Shown: piece after piece, positions 1-7,784 of the stretch | Numbering within the stretch: position 1 is the first letter of the stretch | Layout: each line of letters begins with the position of its first letter | NCBI GenBank assembly: GCA_020427145.1 | Contig: JAGQOU010000089.1 | Location: forward strand, 1 to 43,513 | Length of the DNA: 43,513 nt | Direction: 5' to 3' | DNA from: Planctomycetales bacterium | GTDB taxonomy: Bacteria > Planctomycetota > Planctomycetia > Pirellulales > Lacipirellulaceae | Made by a program: the position numbers and the translations under genes | Notes under the pieces: model-generated | The model's database searches: none | What the model was told of the DNA's origin: nothing | The model's input: the letters and a program-made list of their open reading frames with translations, nothing else

Positions 1-27
1 GCGAGCCGCGGCGTCTCGCCCGCGGCG
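1..27 (+). repeat. REP-like palindrome, copy 1
   Basis: This is a short hairpin-forming unit: a 7-bp stem GCCGCGG/CCGCGGC around an 8-base loop. It is repeated exactly in inverted orientation at 569-595, with two changes at 624-650 and with one change at 14197-14223. It sits just before the transposase-like gene that starts at 44. It may continue beyond the left edge of the window. Confidence 0.8.
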
Positions 28-43
28 AACCACAAAGCCCGCG

Positions 44-562
44 ATGACTTTCCCCCGTCAAACGCTCGATCCCTCGCGCACCACGTGGCACATCACTTGG
101 GGGACCTACGGCACGCGACTTCACGGGGGCGTCGCCCCGACGGTCGACAAACGGCACAATCGCCGCGGCGAGCCGTTTGTGTCGCGGAATCCCACTGTCG
201 AGAAGCTCGCGCGCCGATCGCTGAACTTCGACCCGGTGATCCTAACCCGCGAGCAGAGAGAACTCGCCGAGGAAGCGCTTCCGGCAATCTGCATCCGCGG
301 CGGCTGGACGTATCGCGGTTGCGCTGCGGGCGAGGACCACGTCCACGTGCTGTGCGACATCTTGCCGGACATCCACGGCGAGAAGGTGCGGCGGCTTTTG
401 AAACGATGGCTCGGTCAGAACATGAGCGACCAGTGGCCGCTGCCCGACGGAGCTCGTTGGTGGGCCGTGGAAGGCTCCAACAATGCGATTCACGACGAGG
501 CGTATCTCAACAACGCGTTCGGGTATATTGCACGGCAGCGATGCTTGAGGTTTGCGCCTTGA
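44..562 (+). CDS. RAYT-type (REP-associated tyrosine / IS200-like Y1) transposase
   Basis: This 172-residue protein resembles the single-domain Y1 HUH transposases that mobilise or maintain REP sequences. An N-terminal WHITWGTYGTRLHG strand (residues 15-28) is typical of the family. The metal-binding HUH pair is H99 and H101 in the motif EDHVHVL. The nucleophilic tyrosine is probably Y154 or Y161 in the stretch YLNNAFGYIARQR. The length is in the usual 140-200 residue range. REP-like hairpins lie on both sides (1-27, 569-595, 624-650), the classic RAYT arrangement, so the gene is more likely a domesticated REP handler than a free insertion sequence. No Shine-Dalgarno sequence stands out before the ATG. 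Activity cannot be judged from sequence. Confidence 0.8.
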   Translation: MTFPRQTLDPSRTTWHITWGTYGTRLHGGVAPTVDKRHNRRGEPFVSRNPTVEKLARRSLNFDPVILTREQRELAEEALPAICIRGGWTYRGCAAGEDHVHVLCDILPDIHGEKVRRLLKRWLGQNMSDQWPLPDGARWWAVEGSNNAIHDEAYLNNAFGYIARQRCLRFAP

Positions 563-568
563 AACGCG

Positions 569-595
569 CGCCGCGGGCGAGACGCCGCGGCTCGC
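569..595 (-). repeat. REP-like palindrome, copy 2 (inverted)
   Basis: This is the exact reverse complement of bases 1-27. It begins six bases after the transposase stop codon. Copies 1 and 2 therefore bracket the gene as an inverted pair, a REPIN-like arrangement. Confidence 0.8.
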
Positions 596-623
596 AACGC
601 AGTTCAATTCAACACAATTAAAT

Positions 624-650
624 GCGAGCCGCGGCGTCCCGACCGCGGCG
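624..650 (+). repeat. REP-like palindrome, copy 3
   Basis: It is in the same orientation as copy 1 with two loop-region substitutions; the 7-bp stem is preserved. Copies 2 and 3 form a head-to-head pair about 28 bp apart. The last base of this copy begins a GAGGT sequence (650-654) placed 7 nt before the ATG at 662, so the repeat borders the ribosome-binding site of the next gene. Confidence 0.75.
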
Positions 651-661
651 AGGTCGCTACT

Positions 662-1099
662 ATGCTCAGTTTTCACGCCAACATCTACGCACTGCCAGAG
701 CACGCCGCCCCCAGCGAGCCGCTGTCGCTGCGCGGCGAGTCGCTTGCCCCGCTGCGCGACGGGCAAGGGCGTCCGCCGATCTTCGAAACCTTCCTGCCGG
801 TCACCTTCGAAGCGGCCTACGACGCCCTGATCAAGCTGCCGCGGCTCGATGCGGAGCCCGACGGGTTTCTGGTGATTGCCGGCGACGCAGAAGGCCGACG
901 CTGGCAACTCGACGGGCACTTGTTCGACTTCGGCGACCGCCTGCACCGTCTGCAACTGCACGGCGAGTGCCCCGCCGACGCGCTGGACGACATCCTCCGC
1001 TGCCTCGGCTGGCCCGACGCACGCCTGGCGTTTGAGGTCATCACCGACGGCGTCGTGTTCGATGAACCGACGTTCCGCCGCTATGCCGCCAGTGCTTAG
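662..1099 (+). CDS. conserved-looking hypothetical protein (145 aa)
   Basis: I do not recognise the family. The product is soluble, has no signal peptide or membrane segment, and has mixed alpha/beta composition with many Asp, Leu and Arg residues. The start is supported by GAGGT at 650-654, 7 nt upstream of the ATG. It ends 45 bp from the convergent DUF707-like gene, with a GC hairpin at 1113-1127 between them. Codon use matches the neighbours and the overlapping frames look like shadows, so it is probably real. No function is proposed. Confidence 0.65.
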   Translation: MLSFHANIYALPEHAAPSEPLSLRGESLAPLRDGQGRPPIFETFLPVTFEAAYDALIKLPRLDAEPDGFLVIAGDAEGRRWQLDGHLFDFGDRLHRLQLHGECPADALDDILRCLGWPDARLAFEVITDGVVFDEPTFRRYAASA

Positions 1100-1112
1100 C
1101 GCGGTTTCTCAA

Positions 1113-1127
1113 GGGCGCAGGGCGCCC
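1113..1127. terminator. hairpin between convergent genes
   Basis: GGGCGC and GCGCCC pair around a 3-base loop, between the stop codons of the genes ending at 1099 (+) and 1145 (-). There is no T-run, so intrinsic termination is only suggested by the position. Confidence 0.35.
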
Positions 1128-1138
1128 GTGTCAGGGAC

Positions 1139-1153
1139 GGCGGCTCACGCCGC
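1139..1153. repeat. second REP-like motif (GGCGGCTCACGCCGC)
   Basis: An imperfect palindrome related to the inverted pair at 19090-19120 and 19159-19186. Here it overlaps the stop codon (1145-1147) of the minus-strand DUF707-like gene, which suggests that the insertion set or moved the end of that gene. Confidence 0.45.
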
Positions 1154-1927
1154 GCGGCGGCCCAACCAGTGGTCGAGACGCGAGCAGGTCCAGATCTTGT
1201 TGCCAGCTGGATCCACGCCCCGCAACCGGGCCGTATCGCGGACGATAGCGCGCGCGTGACGGCGGTTGTTGAGTCGGTATTGGCGGACGATCTGGTCATA
1301 GTCGTCGCCGGGCTTGACGCCCATTTCGGCAATCCGCTTGTAGATCTCGCCCGATTGCAGGGGCCGAGTGTGGTGAACAGGCGTGGCGTCGATCACGGCC
1401 AACTCTTCGGGGCCAAACAGCGACGACCAGACCCAGTCGATGCCCCACCCCGACCGATTGGCTGCGAACACCGGCAGCGTGCGGACGAGCGCCTTGCGTG
1501 AAAATAGCGGGCACATCATTTCAACAAACTGCGTGTAACGCAGCAGGTAGCCGTCGTGCGTCTTGAGCGCCTCGTAGCTGCAATCGCCCTGGCCGATCGC
1601 CGGTTGGCAAACCTGCAGGTGATAGTCGGCAGCGATGTCAAACAATTGATTGACGGTCGCCGTGTCGGCCGCGATATCGTCGTCGGCAAGCCAAAACTGA
1701 TCGTACTGCTCCAGCAAGTGCGCCAACTCGCCCTGAAAAAAGTTGTACAACAGCCGGTACTTGAGCCCCTTGCACTGCAGGTAGTACTCCCCGTCGCCGG
1801 ACCACTGCCCGGGCTGATCGCCGTAGTACACCAGACAGAGATCGAACCGCCGCGACTCAGGACCGGCAAGCCAGGTGGGGTGCTGCGATTCGTTGCCGAC
1901 GGCGCTCACGACAAGGTTCTTGCTCAT
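1145..1927 (-). CDS. DUF707-like protein, possible glycosyltransferase-fold enzyme
   Basis: The chosen ATG gives 260 residues starting MSKNLVVSAVG. A longer frame reaches to 2041, but its extra 38 residues are Arg- and Cys-rich and look non-coding. The pattern fits DUF707: an N-terminal strand, LAGPESRRFDLCLVYYGD (residues 20-37), QCKGLKYRLL (51-60), then FWLADDDIAAD with an acidic triplet D82-D84 that resembles the DxD nucleotide-sugar motif of GT-A glycosyltransferases. No signal peptide or membrane segment is seen. Sugar transfer is an inference from the acidic motif; the family has no firm biochemical role. The 3' end overlaps a REP-like motif. Confidence 0.65.
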   Translation of the reverse strand: MSKNLVVSAVGNESQHPTWLAGPESRRFDLCLVYYGDQPGQWSGDGEYYLQCKGLKYRLLYNFFQGELAHLLEQYDQFWLADDDIAADTATVNQLFDIAADYHLQVCQPAIGQGDCSYEALKTHDGYLLRYTQFVEMMCPLFSRKALVRTLPVFAANRSGWGIDWVWSSLFGPEELAVIDATPVHHTRPLQSGEIYKRIAEMGVKPGDDYDQIVRQYRLNNRRHARAIVRDTARLRGVDPAGNKIWTCSRLDHWLGRRAA

Positions 1928-2041
1928 AGCCAAGACGACCGTGCGAGGATGAAAGCGGGCGGATGGGCAGTCTTCGCCCCAGAACCGTCGGCAACCTCGG
2001 CGGGCCGATCGGCAAACTGCGCGCGTGCTTGTAGCAAACAC

Positions 2042-2094
2042 GGCGAAATGGCGAAATGGCGACGCAGGCGACGCGGGCGACGCAGGCGACGCGG
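2042..2094. repeat. short tandem repeats
   Basis: Two copies of an 8-base unit GGCGAAAT (2042-2057) are followed by four copies of a 9-base unit GCGACGCRG (2059-2094), alternating CAG and CGG endings. They lie between the DUF707-like gene and the end of the ABC-F gene. A slippage-prone spacer with no visible coding role. Confidence 0.7.
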
Positions 2095-2121
2095 CGGGCC
2101 AAAGAGAAATGCCCGGCGCTT

Positions 2122-3906
2122 TTAGCCTTCCAGCTGACTGCTAGCAGCGAGCCACTCTTCTTCCAGCGCCGCAAGCTCGCGAGTCAGCGTCGCCAGCTGC
2201 TCGTGGGCGCGGCGGGCTTCCGCCGGGTCGCTCAGGGCGAGCAGCTTGTCGCCCAACTCCCGCTTTTCGTCGTCGAGCTTGGCGATCTTCCGCTCGATCG
2301 ATTTGAGCTTCTTCTCCAGCTCGCGCTCCTCGCGCCCCGACAGCTTGCGTTTGCCGGCGCCGGTCGCGGGGACGCCTTCGGGAGCGGCGCAGTACGTCGC
2401 GTGTTCCGCCCGCAGGCCGTCCGCCAGCTCCTTGTGGACCCGGTACACGTAGTCGTCGTAGCTGCCGGGGTAACTCACAACCTTGCCGTTGACCACTTCC
2501 ACCACCTCGGTCGCCACGCGGTGCATGAAGTGGCGGTCGTGACTGGTAAAGATCACCGTGCCGGGGTAGCGGCACAGCGCCTCGGCCAGCGCCTCGACGG
2601 TTTCCACGTCGAGGTGGTTGCCCGGCTCGTCGAGCACCAGCACGTTGTGTTGCTCCAGCAACAGCCCGGCCAGCACCAGTCGGGCCCGCTCGCCGCCGCT
2701 GAGCACCTTGATCTTCTTTTCGACCAGGGCGCCGCTGAACAGAAAACTGCCGGCCACGCTCTTGATCTGCTGAATGGTCGTCCCCGGCGCCGCTTGGTAG
2801 TGCAGGTAGTCTTCTACCGTCCGATCGGCCGGCAGCGTCGTGTAAACGTGCTGCGCGTAAACGCCGATCTGGCAGCCGTGCCCCCATTTCAACGTGCCGG
2901 CCAACGGTTCCAGCGAACCCACCACGGTGCGCAGAAAAGTCGTCTTGCCCTGGCCGTTGTCGCCCACGACGCCCACGCGCGAGCCGTGCTCAATCTCCAG
3001 CTGCACGTCCTCGGCCACCGTGCGCTCGGGGTAGCCGATCGACAACTGCTCGATCCGCAGCGCCGTGCCCTGGCGGGCGTTGGCCGTGGGGAAGCTGAAG
3101 TGAGCGGTCGCCTCGTCGCCGGCGACCTCGACCAACTGCAACCGTTCGAGCTGCTTGGCCTTGCTGCGGGCCTGGCTGGCGGTGTTCGCGTTGGCGCGAT
3201 TCTTGGCGATAAACGTTTCCAGCTGCTTGCGCTTGGCGAGCGTGGCGGCGTTGGCCCGCTGGTCGTGCTCGCGGCGTTCCTCGAGGTTGGCCAGATAGCC
3301 GTCCACGTCGCCGGGGAACATCGTCAACTGGCCGCGAGACAGCTCCAGCGTGTGGGCGCAGGTTCGCTTGAGGAACTCGCGATCGTGCGACACGACCAGG
3401 CACCCGCCGCCGAAGCCGTCGAGAAACTCCTCCAGCAGCATCTGCGTGCGCAGGTCGAGAAAGTTCGTCGGTTCGTCGAGAATCAGCAAGTTGGGATCGT
3501 GCAGCAACAGGGCGGCCAGCTTCACGCGGGTTTGCCACCCGCCCGACAGCGAACGCACCTCCTGGTGGAGCATCGGCTCGGGCAGCTGAAACTGCCAGGC
3601 GATCTCGCCGCACCGCCACTCGGGCTGGCCGCTGTCGCGCTCGAGAAAATCGAGCACCGTTTCGCCATCGCGAAACGGGTCGTGCTGCCGCAGGTAGCCC
3701 AGCCGCAGTTTGCGGTTCTTGACCACCTCGCCGGCGTCCAGGTCTTCCTCCTCCAGCAGCAACCGGCAAAGCGTACTCTTGCCGGCGCCGTTGCGGCCAA
3801 TCAGGCCCACTTTCTGATCGTCGGTCAGCGCGCAGCTGGCGCCGTCGAGCAACGCTTGCTCGCCGTAACGCTTGTGGGCGTCTTGCAGTTGAAGAACGAC
3901 TGGCAT
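2122..3906 (-). CDS. ABC-F family ATPase (Uup/EttA-like)
   Basis: A 594-residue protein with two ABC ATPase domains and no membrane domain, the hallmark of ABC-F proteins, which act on ribosomes (translation factors or antibiotic-protection proteins) rather than in transport. Domain 1: Walker A GRNGAGKST (37-45), signature LSGGW (120-124), Walker B LLILDE (140-145). An interdomain linker rich in Arg, Lys and Glu spans about 190-260. Domain 2: Walker A GDNGQGKTT (315-323), signature LSGGE (402-406), Walker B with LDEPGNH (425-431), H-loop H456. The C-terminus (about 522-592) is a charged coiled coil as in Uup and many Arb types. The second Walker B is followed by GNH where TNH is usual. Which subfamily it belongs to cannot be settled here. 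It lies upstream of nothing obviously co-transcribed. Confidence 0.92.
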   Translation of the reverse strand: MPVVLQLQDAHKRYGEQALLDGASCALTDDQKVGLIGRNGAGKSTLCRLLLEEEDLDAGEVVKNRKLRLGYLRQHDPFRDGETVLDFLERDSGQPEWRCGEIAWQFQLPEPMLHQEVRSLSGGWQTRVKLAALLLHDPNLLILDEPTNFLDLRTQMLLEEFLDGFGGGCLVVSHDREFLKRTCAHTLELSRGQLTMFPGDVDGYLANLEERREHDQRANAATLAKRKQLETFIAKNRANANTASQARSKAKQLERLQLVEVAGDEATAHFSFPTANARQGTALRIEQLSIGYPERTVAEDVQLEIEHGSRVGVVGDNGQGKTTFLRTVVGSLEPLAGTLKWGHGCQIGVYAQHVYTTLPADRTVEDYLHYQAAPGTTIQQIKSVAGSFLFSGALVEKKIKVLSGGERARLVLAGLLLEQHNVLVLDEPGNHLDVETVEALAEALCRYPGTVIFTSHDRHFMHRVATEVVEVVNGKVVSYPGSYDDYVYRVHKELADGLRAEHATYCAAPEGVPATGAGKRKLSGREERELEKKLKSIERKIAKLDDEKRELGDKLLALSDPAEARRAHEQLATLTRELAALEEEWLAASSQLEG

Positions 3907-4007
3907 CGGGAGGGATCGGGGGCGGGAGGTCGGAAGTCGCGCGGCGGCGGGCAGACAACGTGATCGACAGCCGCGAGCTCACCAGCTCGCCGGCGGTGGG
4001 GCGCTCA

Positions 4008-5741
4008 TCACGCCGCCTTTGCCGCCCGGCGGGCACGCCAGCCGACGGCGGCGAAAACCGTGCAGCATAACAAACACAGCGTCGGCAGCCAGTCGCCGAA
4101 GCGGACGTAGAAGGTGGTCGGTCGGGACTTGGCGGCGGGAATCCGTACCTCGGCAATCAACACGTCCGCCTGATCCCGCGGCGTCGCCGCGCGCACGAGT
4201 CCGCCGGCGCTGATGGACGCCGACAGCCCGCGGTTGGCGGCGATCACCAGCGGCGTACGAGTCTCCACCGCCCGCAACACGCCGGCGGCCAGGTGCATGT
4301 CCAACTCCGCCGAGCCCCAGTACCAGGCGTCGTTAGTGAGGTTCACCAGCACGTCGGGGGCCTCGCCGCGGGCGGTCAACTCCGCGACCTGGCTGCGGAT
4401 GACGTGTGGCAACGCCGTTTCGTAGCAGATGTTGGGGGCGTAGCGGACGATCCGCTCGGCGTCGCTTGCCAAGGGCAGTGCCAATGACGCCGGCCCCGCG
4501 CCCGGAATCGCCCCGCCGGTGATTGGCGTGACCCGCCGCAGCAGCGGCATCCAATCGACCAGCGGCACGTACTCGCCGAACGGCAACAGGTGCATCTTGT
4601 CGTACGTGCCGACCACCTCGCCGGCACGGTCGACCATCACGCACGAGTTGAACGCGTCGAACCCCACCTCCGGCAATTCGGCGTACAGGGGCGGTTCATT
4701 GGGTTTCAGATCGCGCCAGACTCGGCGGTCCACTCCGACCAGCACGGGCGTTTGCAATTCGTCGACGAGGGCCGCCAGGTAATTCGGCGTGCTTTGGAAG
4801 ATCCCGGACAGCCGGCGCGGGGGCTCGTAGCCCTCGCCCCGTTGGTGCAGCGGCATGCGGAACATCGTCTCGGGCCACACGATCAAGTCGAGCGGTTCGG
4901 CGCTCTCGCGCACCGCCCGGCGAGACAAATCGGCCTGCTGCACCATGACCTCTTCGTCCCGCTCGGCGGTTCCCTTCCAGTCGGAGAGCATGTCGCTTTG
5001 GATCAGGGCGATGCGCGCTGGTCGTTCGCCTTTGTCGATTTGAATCATGCCAAGCGGGATGGACGCGGCGGCGGGGATGAACACGGCAGCAGCCGGGCCC
5101 AGCAGAATCAGCGGCGCTCGCCGCGCCGCGCGTCGTCGATCGACCCGCCAGATATTGACCGTCGTCGCCACAAGTGCCGCGGTCAGCACCATGACGAACG
5201 TAACGGCGTACTCGCCGCCGTACTCGGCCAAGCCCAGCACCAGCGGCCAGCGATACTGCGAATCGGCCAGCGAGCCCATCAGGAACCCCGTCAGCAGATG
5301 CGCCCGGGCCAACTCCAACCCCGTCCACACCACCGGCGCCGCGATCCACACCGGCCACCGCAGCCGATGCACGGCCACGCGCGACAGGCCCACGAACACG
5401 GGCAGGTACAGCCCCAGGTAGCTCGCGACGAACGCTAGCGACGCCCAAGTCATCGGTTGAAAGGGCAATCGCAACCACGCGATGGTCAGCAGCCAGTAGA
5501 CGAGACCCGCGACCCACAACGCCCGGTACGGCCGCCGTCCCGGCAGCTGGGGCCAGCTCACCATCGCAATCCACGCCGCCGGGCCAATCCACGCTAGCAG
5601 GCTCCAACCCACCGGCGGGTGGGCCAGATAGGTCACCACGGCGCCGACCAGTCCCCAGCGGAGCACCTCGCGCGACGACGCCTCGGCAGCTTCCGAAGGC
5701 TTCGATTTCACGCTCTCAGCGGCTTGGCGGCGACGCGACAT
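4008..5741 (-). CDS. lnt: apolipoprotein N-acyltransferase
   Basis: This integral inner-membrane enzyme adds the third acyl chain to the N-terminal cysteine of lipoproteins. The 577 residues start at MSRRRQ; an upstream open stretch to 6173 looks non-coding. About six hydrophobic segments lie between residues 28 and 235, followed by a periplasmic nitrilase-fold domain and a last membrane segment near 550-568. The catalytic triad is complete: E291 in VWPETMFRMP, K382 in TYDKMHLLPFGEYVP and C439 in APNICYETALP. The N-terminal 25 residues are polar and longer than usual; total length is slightly above the usual 500-550. It follows the ABC-F gene's start by about 100 bp in the same direction. It implies a full lipoprotein maturation pathway. 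Confidence 0.95.
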   Translation of the reverse strand: MSRRRQAAESVKSKPSEAAEASSREVLRWGLVGAVVTYLAHPPVGWSLLAWIGPAAWIAMVSWPQLPGRRPYRALWVAGLVYWLLTIAWLRLPFQPMTWASLAFVASYLGLYLPVFVGLSRVAVHRLRWPVWIAAPVVWTGLELARAHLLTGFLMGSLADSQYRWPLVLGLAEYGGEYAVTFVMVLTAALVATTVNIWRVDRRRAARRAPLILLGPAAAVFIPAAASIPLGMIQIDKGERPARIALIQSDMLSDWKGTAERDEEVMVQQADLSRRAVRESAEPLDLIVWPETMFRMPLHQRGEGYEPPRRLSGIFQSTPNYLAALVDELQTPVLVGVDRRVWRDLKPNEPPLYAELPEVGFDAFNSCVMVDRAGEVVGTYDKMHLLPFGEYVPLVDWMPLLRRVTPITGGAIPGAGPASLALPLASDAERIVRYAPNICYETALPHVIRSQVAELTARGEAPDVLVNLTNDAWYWGSAELDMHLAAGVLRAVETRTPLVIAANRGLSASISAGGLVRAATPRDQADVLIAEVRIPAAKSRPTTFYVRFGDWLPTLCLLCCTVFAAVGWRARRAAKAA

Positions 5742-5837
5742 GCCCGCCAAGCTACGGCCGCCGGCACGCTTTGGCCAGAGCGATTGGAGAACACGATTTC
5801 TTATCCCAGAGCCGGGGGCAAGCGCCTGACGGGACCG

Positions 5838-5856
5838 CGGACCGCGTAGCGGTCCG
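5838..5856. terminator. hairpin downstream of metallophosphoesterase gene
   Basis: An 8-bp perfect stem CGGACCGC/GCGGTCCG with loop GTA lies 53 bp past the stop of the minus-strand metallophosphoesterase gene. There is no T-run; it may be a REP-like unit instead of a terminator. A (CGG)n-type trinucleotide run lies next to it at about 5884-5900. Confidence 0.35.
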
Positions 5857-5908
5857 GCTATGGGCTGAATCGACGCGCAGCAGCGGCGGCGGCGGCGGCG
5901 CGCATGAC

Positions 5909-6808
5909 CTACGCCGCCGCGAGCGTGAACACCGTGATCTCCGGCCGGGCGTTGAACCGTACCCGGTGGAGGTACCCCAGCCCCCGGTTGATATACAGCT
6001 GCCGACCCGGCGCCAGGTCGTACTCGCCGGCCACGTAGCGCTTGTTGCGCACCGGCACCAACGGCGGACGGAAGAAGGGCGCCTTGCACTGGCCCCCGTG
6101 CGTGTGACCGGCCAGAATCCAGCCGCGATAGTCGGCCCACGCCGGATCGTCCGCCCCGTCGGGATTGTGGCACAGCGCCAGCATCGGTTCGTCGCGACTC
6201 AACTGGCCCAGGGTCCGCTCGGGATCAAACCGTCGGGAGTAGAAATCCTCGACGCCGGCAATTTGCAAACCGCCGACGCGGGTCACGTCATTGGCCAGCA
6301 CTTGCACGCCGGCGCGTTCCAGCGCCCCGTGCAGCCGGTCGGCGACGCCGTGGTTGCGGAACTTGCATCCATAGTCGTGGTTGCCCAAAATCGCCAACCG
6401 ACCCAACGGGGCGGCAGGCAGCGCGCGCACGGCTTCCATCGCCCGGGGGATTTCCTCGTCGCCGTCGCAGGTCATGAAGTCGCCGGTGACGACGAGCAGG
6501 TCGGGCTGCAACTCGGCGATGCGTTCCAGCGCGCCGATCAGCCAACGCTGGTCGACGATCGGCCCCGCGTGCAGGTCGCTCACCTGCACCAGCCGTTTGC
6601 CGATCAACCGCGGCGGCAAGCCGACGATCGGCAGCGGCCGGCGGACCACCTCGACCCAGTGCGGCTCGATTCGCCAGGTGTAAAGAAACGCCCCGCCCGC
6701 GGCGACAGCGGCGCCCTGGCCCAGTCGTTTCAGGAACCGGCGCCGCGACGGGCGGCATTCGACGGGGGCGGCGGGCTCGGCAGCCGACGGCAACGGCAAG
6801 GCGGGCAT
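5909..6808 (-). CDS. Tat-exported calcineurin-like metallophosphoesterase (YkuE/YaeI type)
   Basis: A 299-residue protein of the calcineurin-like phosphoesterase superfamily, which uses two metals to cleave phosphoesters; YaeI/YkuE relatives act at or outside the membrane. The start at MPALPL leaves a twin-arginine signal SRRRFLKRLG (21-30) followed by a hydrophobic stretch (31-44), so Tat export or anchoring is likely. Metal ligands are all visible: D78 and H80 in SDLHAG, D110 in TGD, N143 and H144 in GNHDYG, H214, and H235 and H237 in GHTHGGQ (234-240). An upstream in-frame start exists at 6865 but would bury the Tat signal. The substrate is unknown. The divergent neighbour across a 420-bp gap is a HAMP-like membrane protein. 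Confidence 0.9.
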   Translation of the reverse strand: MPALPLPSAAEPAAPVECRPSRRRFLKRLGQGAAVAAGGAFLYTWRIEPHWVEVVRRPLPIVGLPPRLIGKRLVQVSDLHAGPIVDQRWLIGALERIAELQPDLLVVTGDFMTCDGDEEIPRAMEAVRALPAAPLGRLAILGNHDYGCKFRNHGVADRLHGALERAGVQVLANDVTRVGGLQIAGVEDFYSRRFDPERTLGQLSRDEPMLALCHNPDGADDPAWADYRGWILAGHTHGGQCKAPFFRPPLVPVRNKRYVAGEYDLAPGRQLYINRGLGYLHRVRFNARPEITVFTLAAA

Positions 6809-7228
6809 GGGCAAGACTCGGCAAGATGGAAAGCGGCGCCTTTCAGGATCGCACGTCCCAGGCAATCAGGCAAGCAAACCCGCCGCCGGGTCGTGATACC
6901 GTTTGCCCAGGAGAGTGGGGTGGCTGGGGACGGAGCGAAGCGAAGCCCCCAGGAACTCACTGGGGGCTCCCTACGGTCGTCCCCAGCCACCCCGATCGAG
7001 TTGAAAGGGTATCACGACTCGCCGCCGGCAGCCGGCAGGGCCCAGTTATGCCGATTGCACCGGCCAGACAGCCCCGCCGCCGCGTCGGTTGGTCGATGAC
7101 GTTCCGACACGCCCCCGGCGCCGGCCGAATCCCCGCGACGGTGACCTATGTTTAGCTAGGGTTCCAAAGCTATCCACGCATCGGTCGCGCTTCCGCACGA
7201 CGCCGCTTGCACGAGGTCATTTTCTGTC
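6809..7228. other. divergent intergenic region
   Basis: This 420-bp gap separates two divergent genes. It holds the palindromic element at 6890-7018. The rest is GC-rich, with a repeated GCCGGCAG motif near 7023-7040. I see no convincing gene. GAGGT at 7213-7217 may be a ribosome-binding site for the next gene. Confidence 0.6.
6890..7018. mobile_element. MITE-like palindromic element, copy A
   Basis: A non-coding 129-bp element with 11-bp terminal inverted repeats (GTCGTGATACC / GGTATCACGAC). It has two inner inverted pairs, GGGTGGCTGGGGACG with CGTCCCCAGCCACCC and CCCCCAG with CTGGGGG, so the whole element can fold into one long hairpin. A second copy of about 131 bp with the same ends is at 41515-41645. 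Small size, terminal repeats and no open frame fit a miniature inverted-repeat element or a structured intergenic repeat. No target-site duplication was clear. Confidence 0.75.
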
Positions 7229-7708
7229 ATGTCGCATCCAAATCGCAAGAAGAAGTTCGTCGACCCGCAGGTCCAGGGCGCCCTGGTACGGCGATTGGTG
7301 GGGCATTGGCTGGCGTTCATCGGCATGGCCGCGGCCGTGTCGTTCTGCCTGCAGGTGCTTACCAATCCGTTTCAGCCGATCGGCGACCACATCGCGTCGC
7401 TGTGGCGCACGCAGGGACCGTTTCTGCTGGTGCTGATCTTCATGCTGCCGGTGTTCGTGGTCGACACGATCAAGCTCAGCCATCGATTCGCCGGGCCGAT
7501 CTACCGCCTGCGCCAAACGATTCGCGGGCTGGCCCACGGCGAAGACTTCCAGCCGCTGAAGTTCCGCGACTACGACTTCTGGCAGGGACTGGCGCAGGAC
7601 TTCAACAACATGGTCGAGCGGCTGCGCAGCGAGAAGGGCTCGCCGGTTCGCGCCCTGCCGACGAGCGACGAGACGGTCGACGAGCAACCGGCCGCCAACG
7701 CCAGTTGA
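7229..7708 (+). CDS. membrane protein with HAMP-like region
   Basis: A 159-residue protein with two predicted membrane segments (about 25-46 and 64-84). A HAMP-like amphipathic helix pair follows (about 85-133): P90 in the FAGPIYRLRQTIRGLAHGED stretch, then a second helix ending NNMVERLRS. HAMP domains normally relay signals from membrane helices to an output domain, but here nothing follows except a short polar tail. It may pair with a separate partner or act as a scaffold. The N-terminus is basic (NRKKK). It converges with the aspartic-protease-like gene, with a hairpin between them at 7736-7753. Confidence 0.75.
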   Translation: MSHPNRKKKFVDPQVQGALVRRLVGHWLAFIGMAAAVSFCLQVLTNPFQPIGDHIASLWRTQGPFLLVLIFMLPVFVVDTIKLSHRFAGPIYRLRQTIRGLAHGEDFQPLKFRDYDFWQGLAQDFNNMVERLRSEKGSPVRALPTSDETVDEQPAANAS

Positions 7709-7735
7709 GCCGCCAACTTTCGCGGCGCACGCCCG

Positions 7736-7753
7736 GCGACCTCGTCAGGTCGC
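7736..7753. terminator. probable bidirectional terminator hairpin
   Basis: A perfect 7-bp stem GCGACCT/AGGTCGC with a 4-base loop, placed between two convergent stop codons (7708 and 7785). On the plus strand it is followed within 15 bases by a modestly T-rich stretch. Confidence 0.5.
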
Positions 7754-7784
7754 GGCTGGCGACTCGTTTGATTGCGTTGCATCT

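Noticed and set aside
2056-3963. A 635-codon frame antisense to the ABC-F gene
   Set aside because: The ABC-F frame has all ATPase motifs; the antisense translation has none and is Gln/Arg/Leu-rich.
5742-6173. An N-terminal extension of the lnt frame by 144 codons
   Set aside because: It overlaps the metallophosphoesterase gene antisense-free but is Arg/Gly-rich and lacks any family similarity; Lnt length is normal from 5741.
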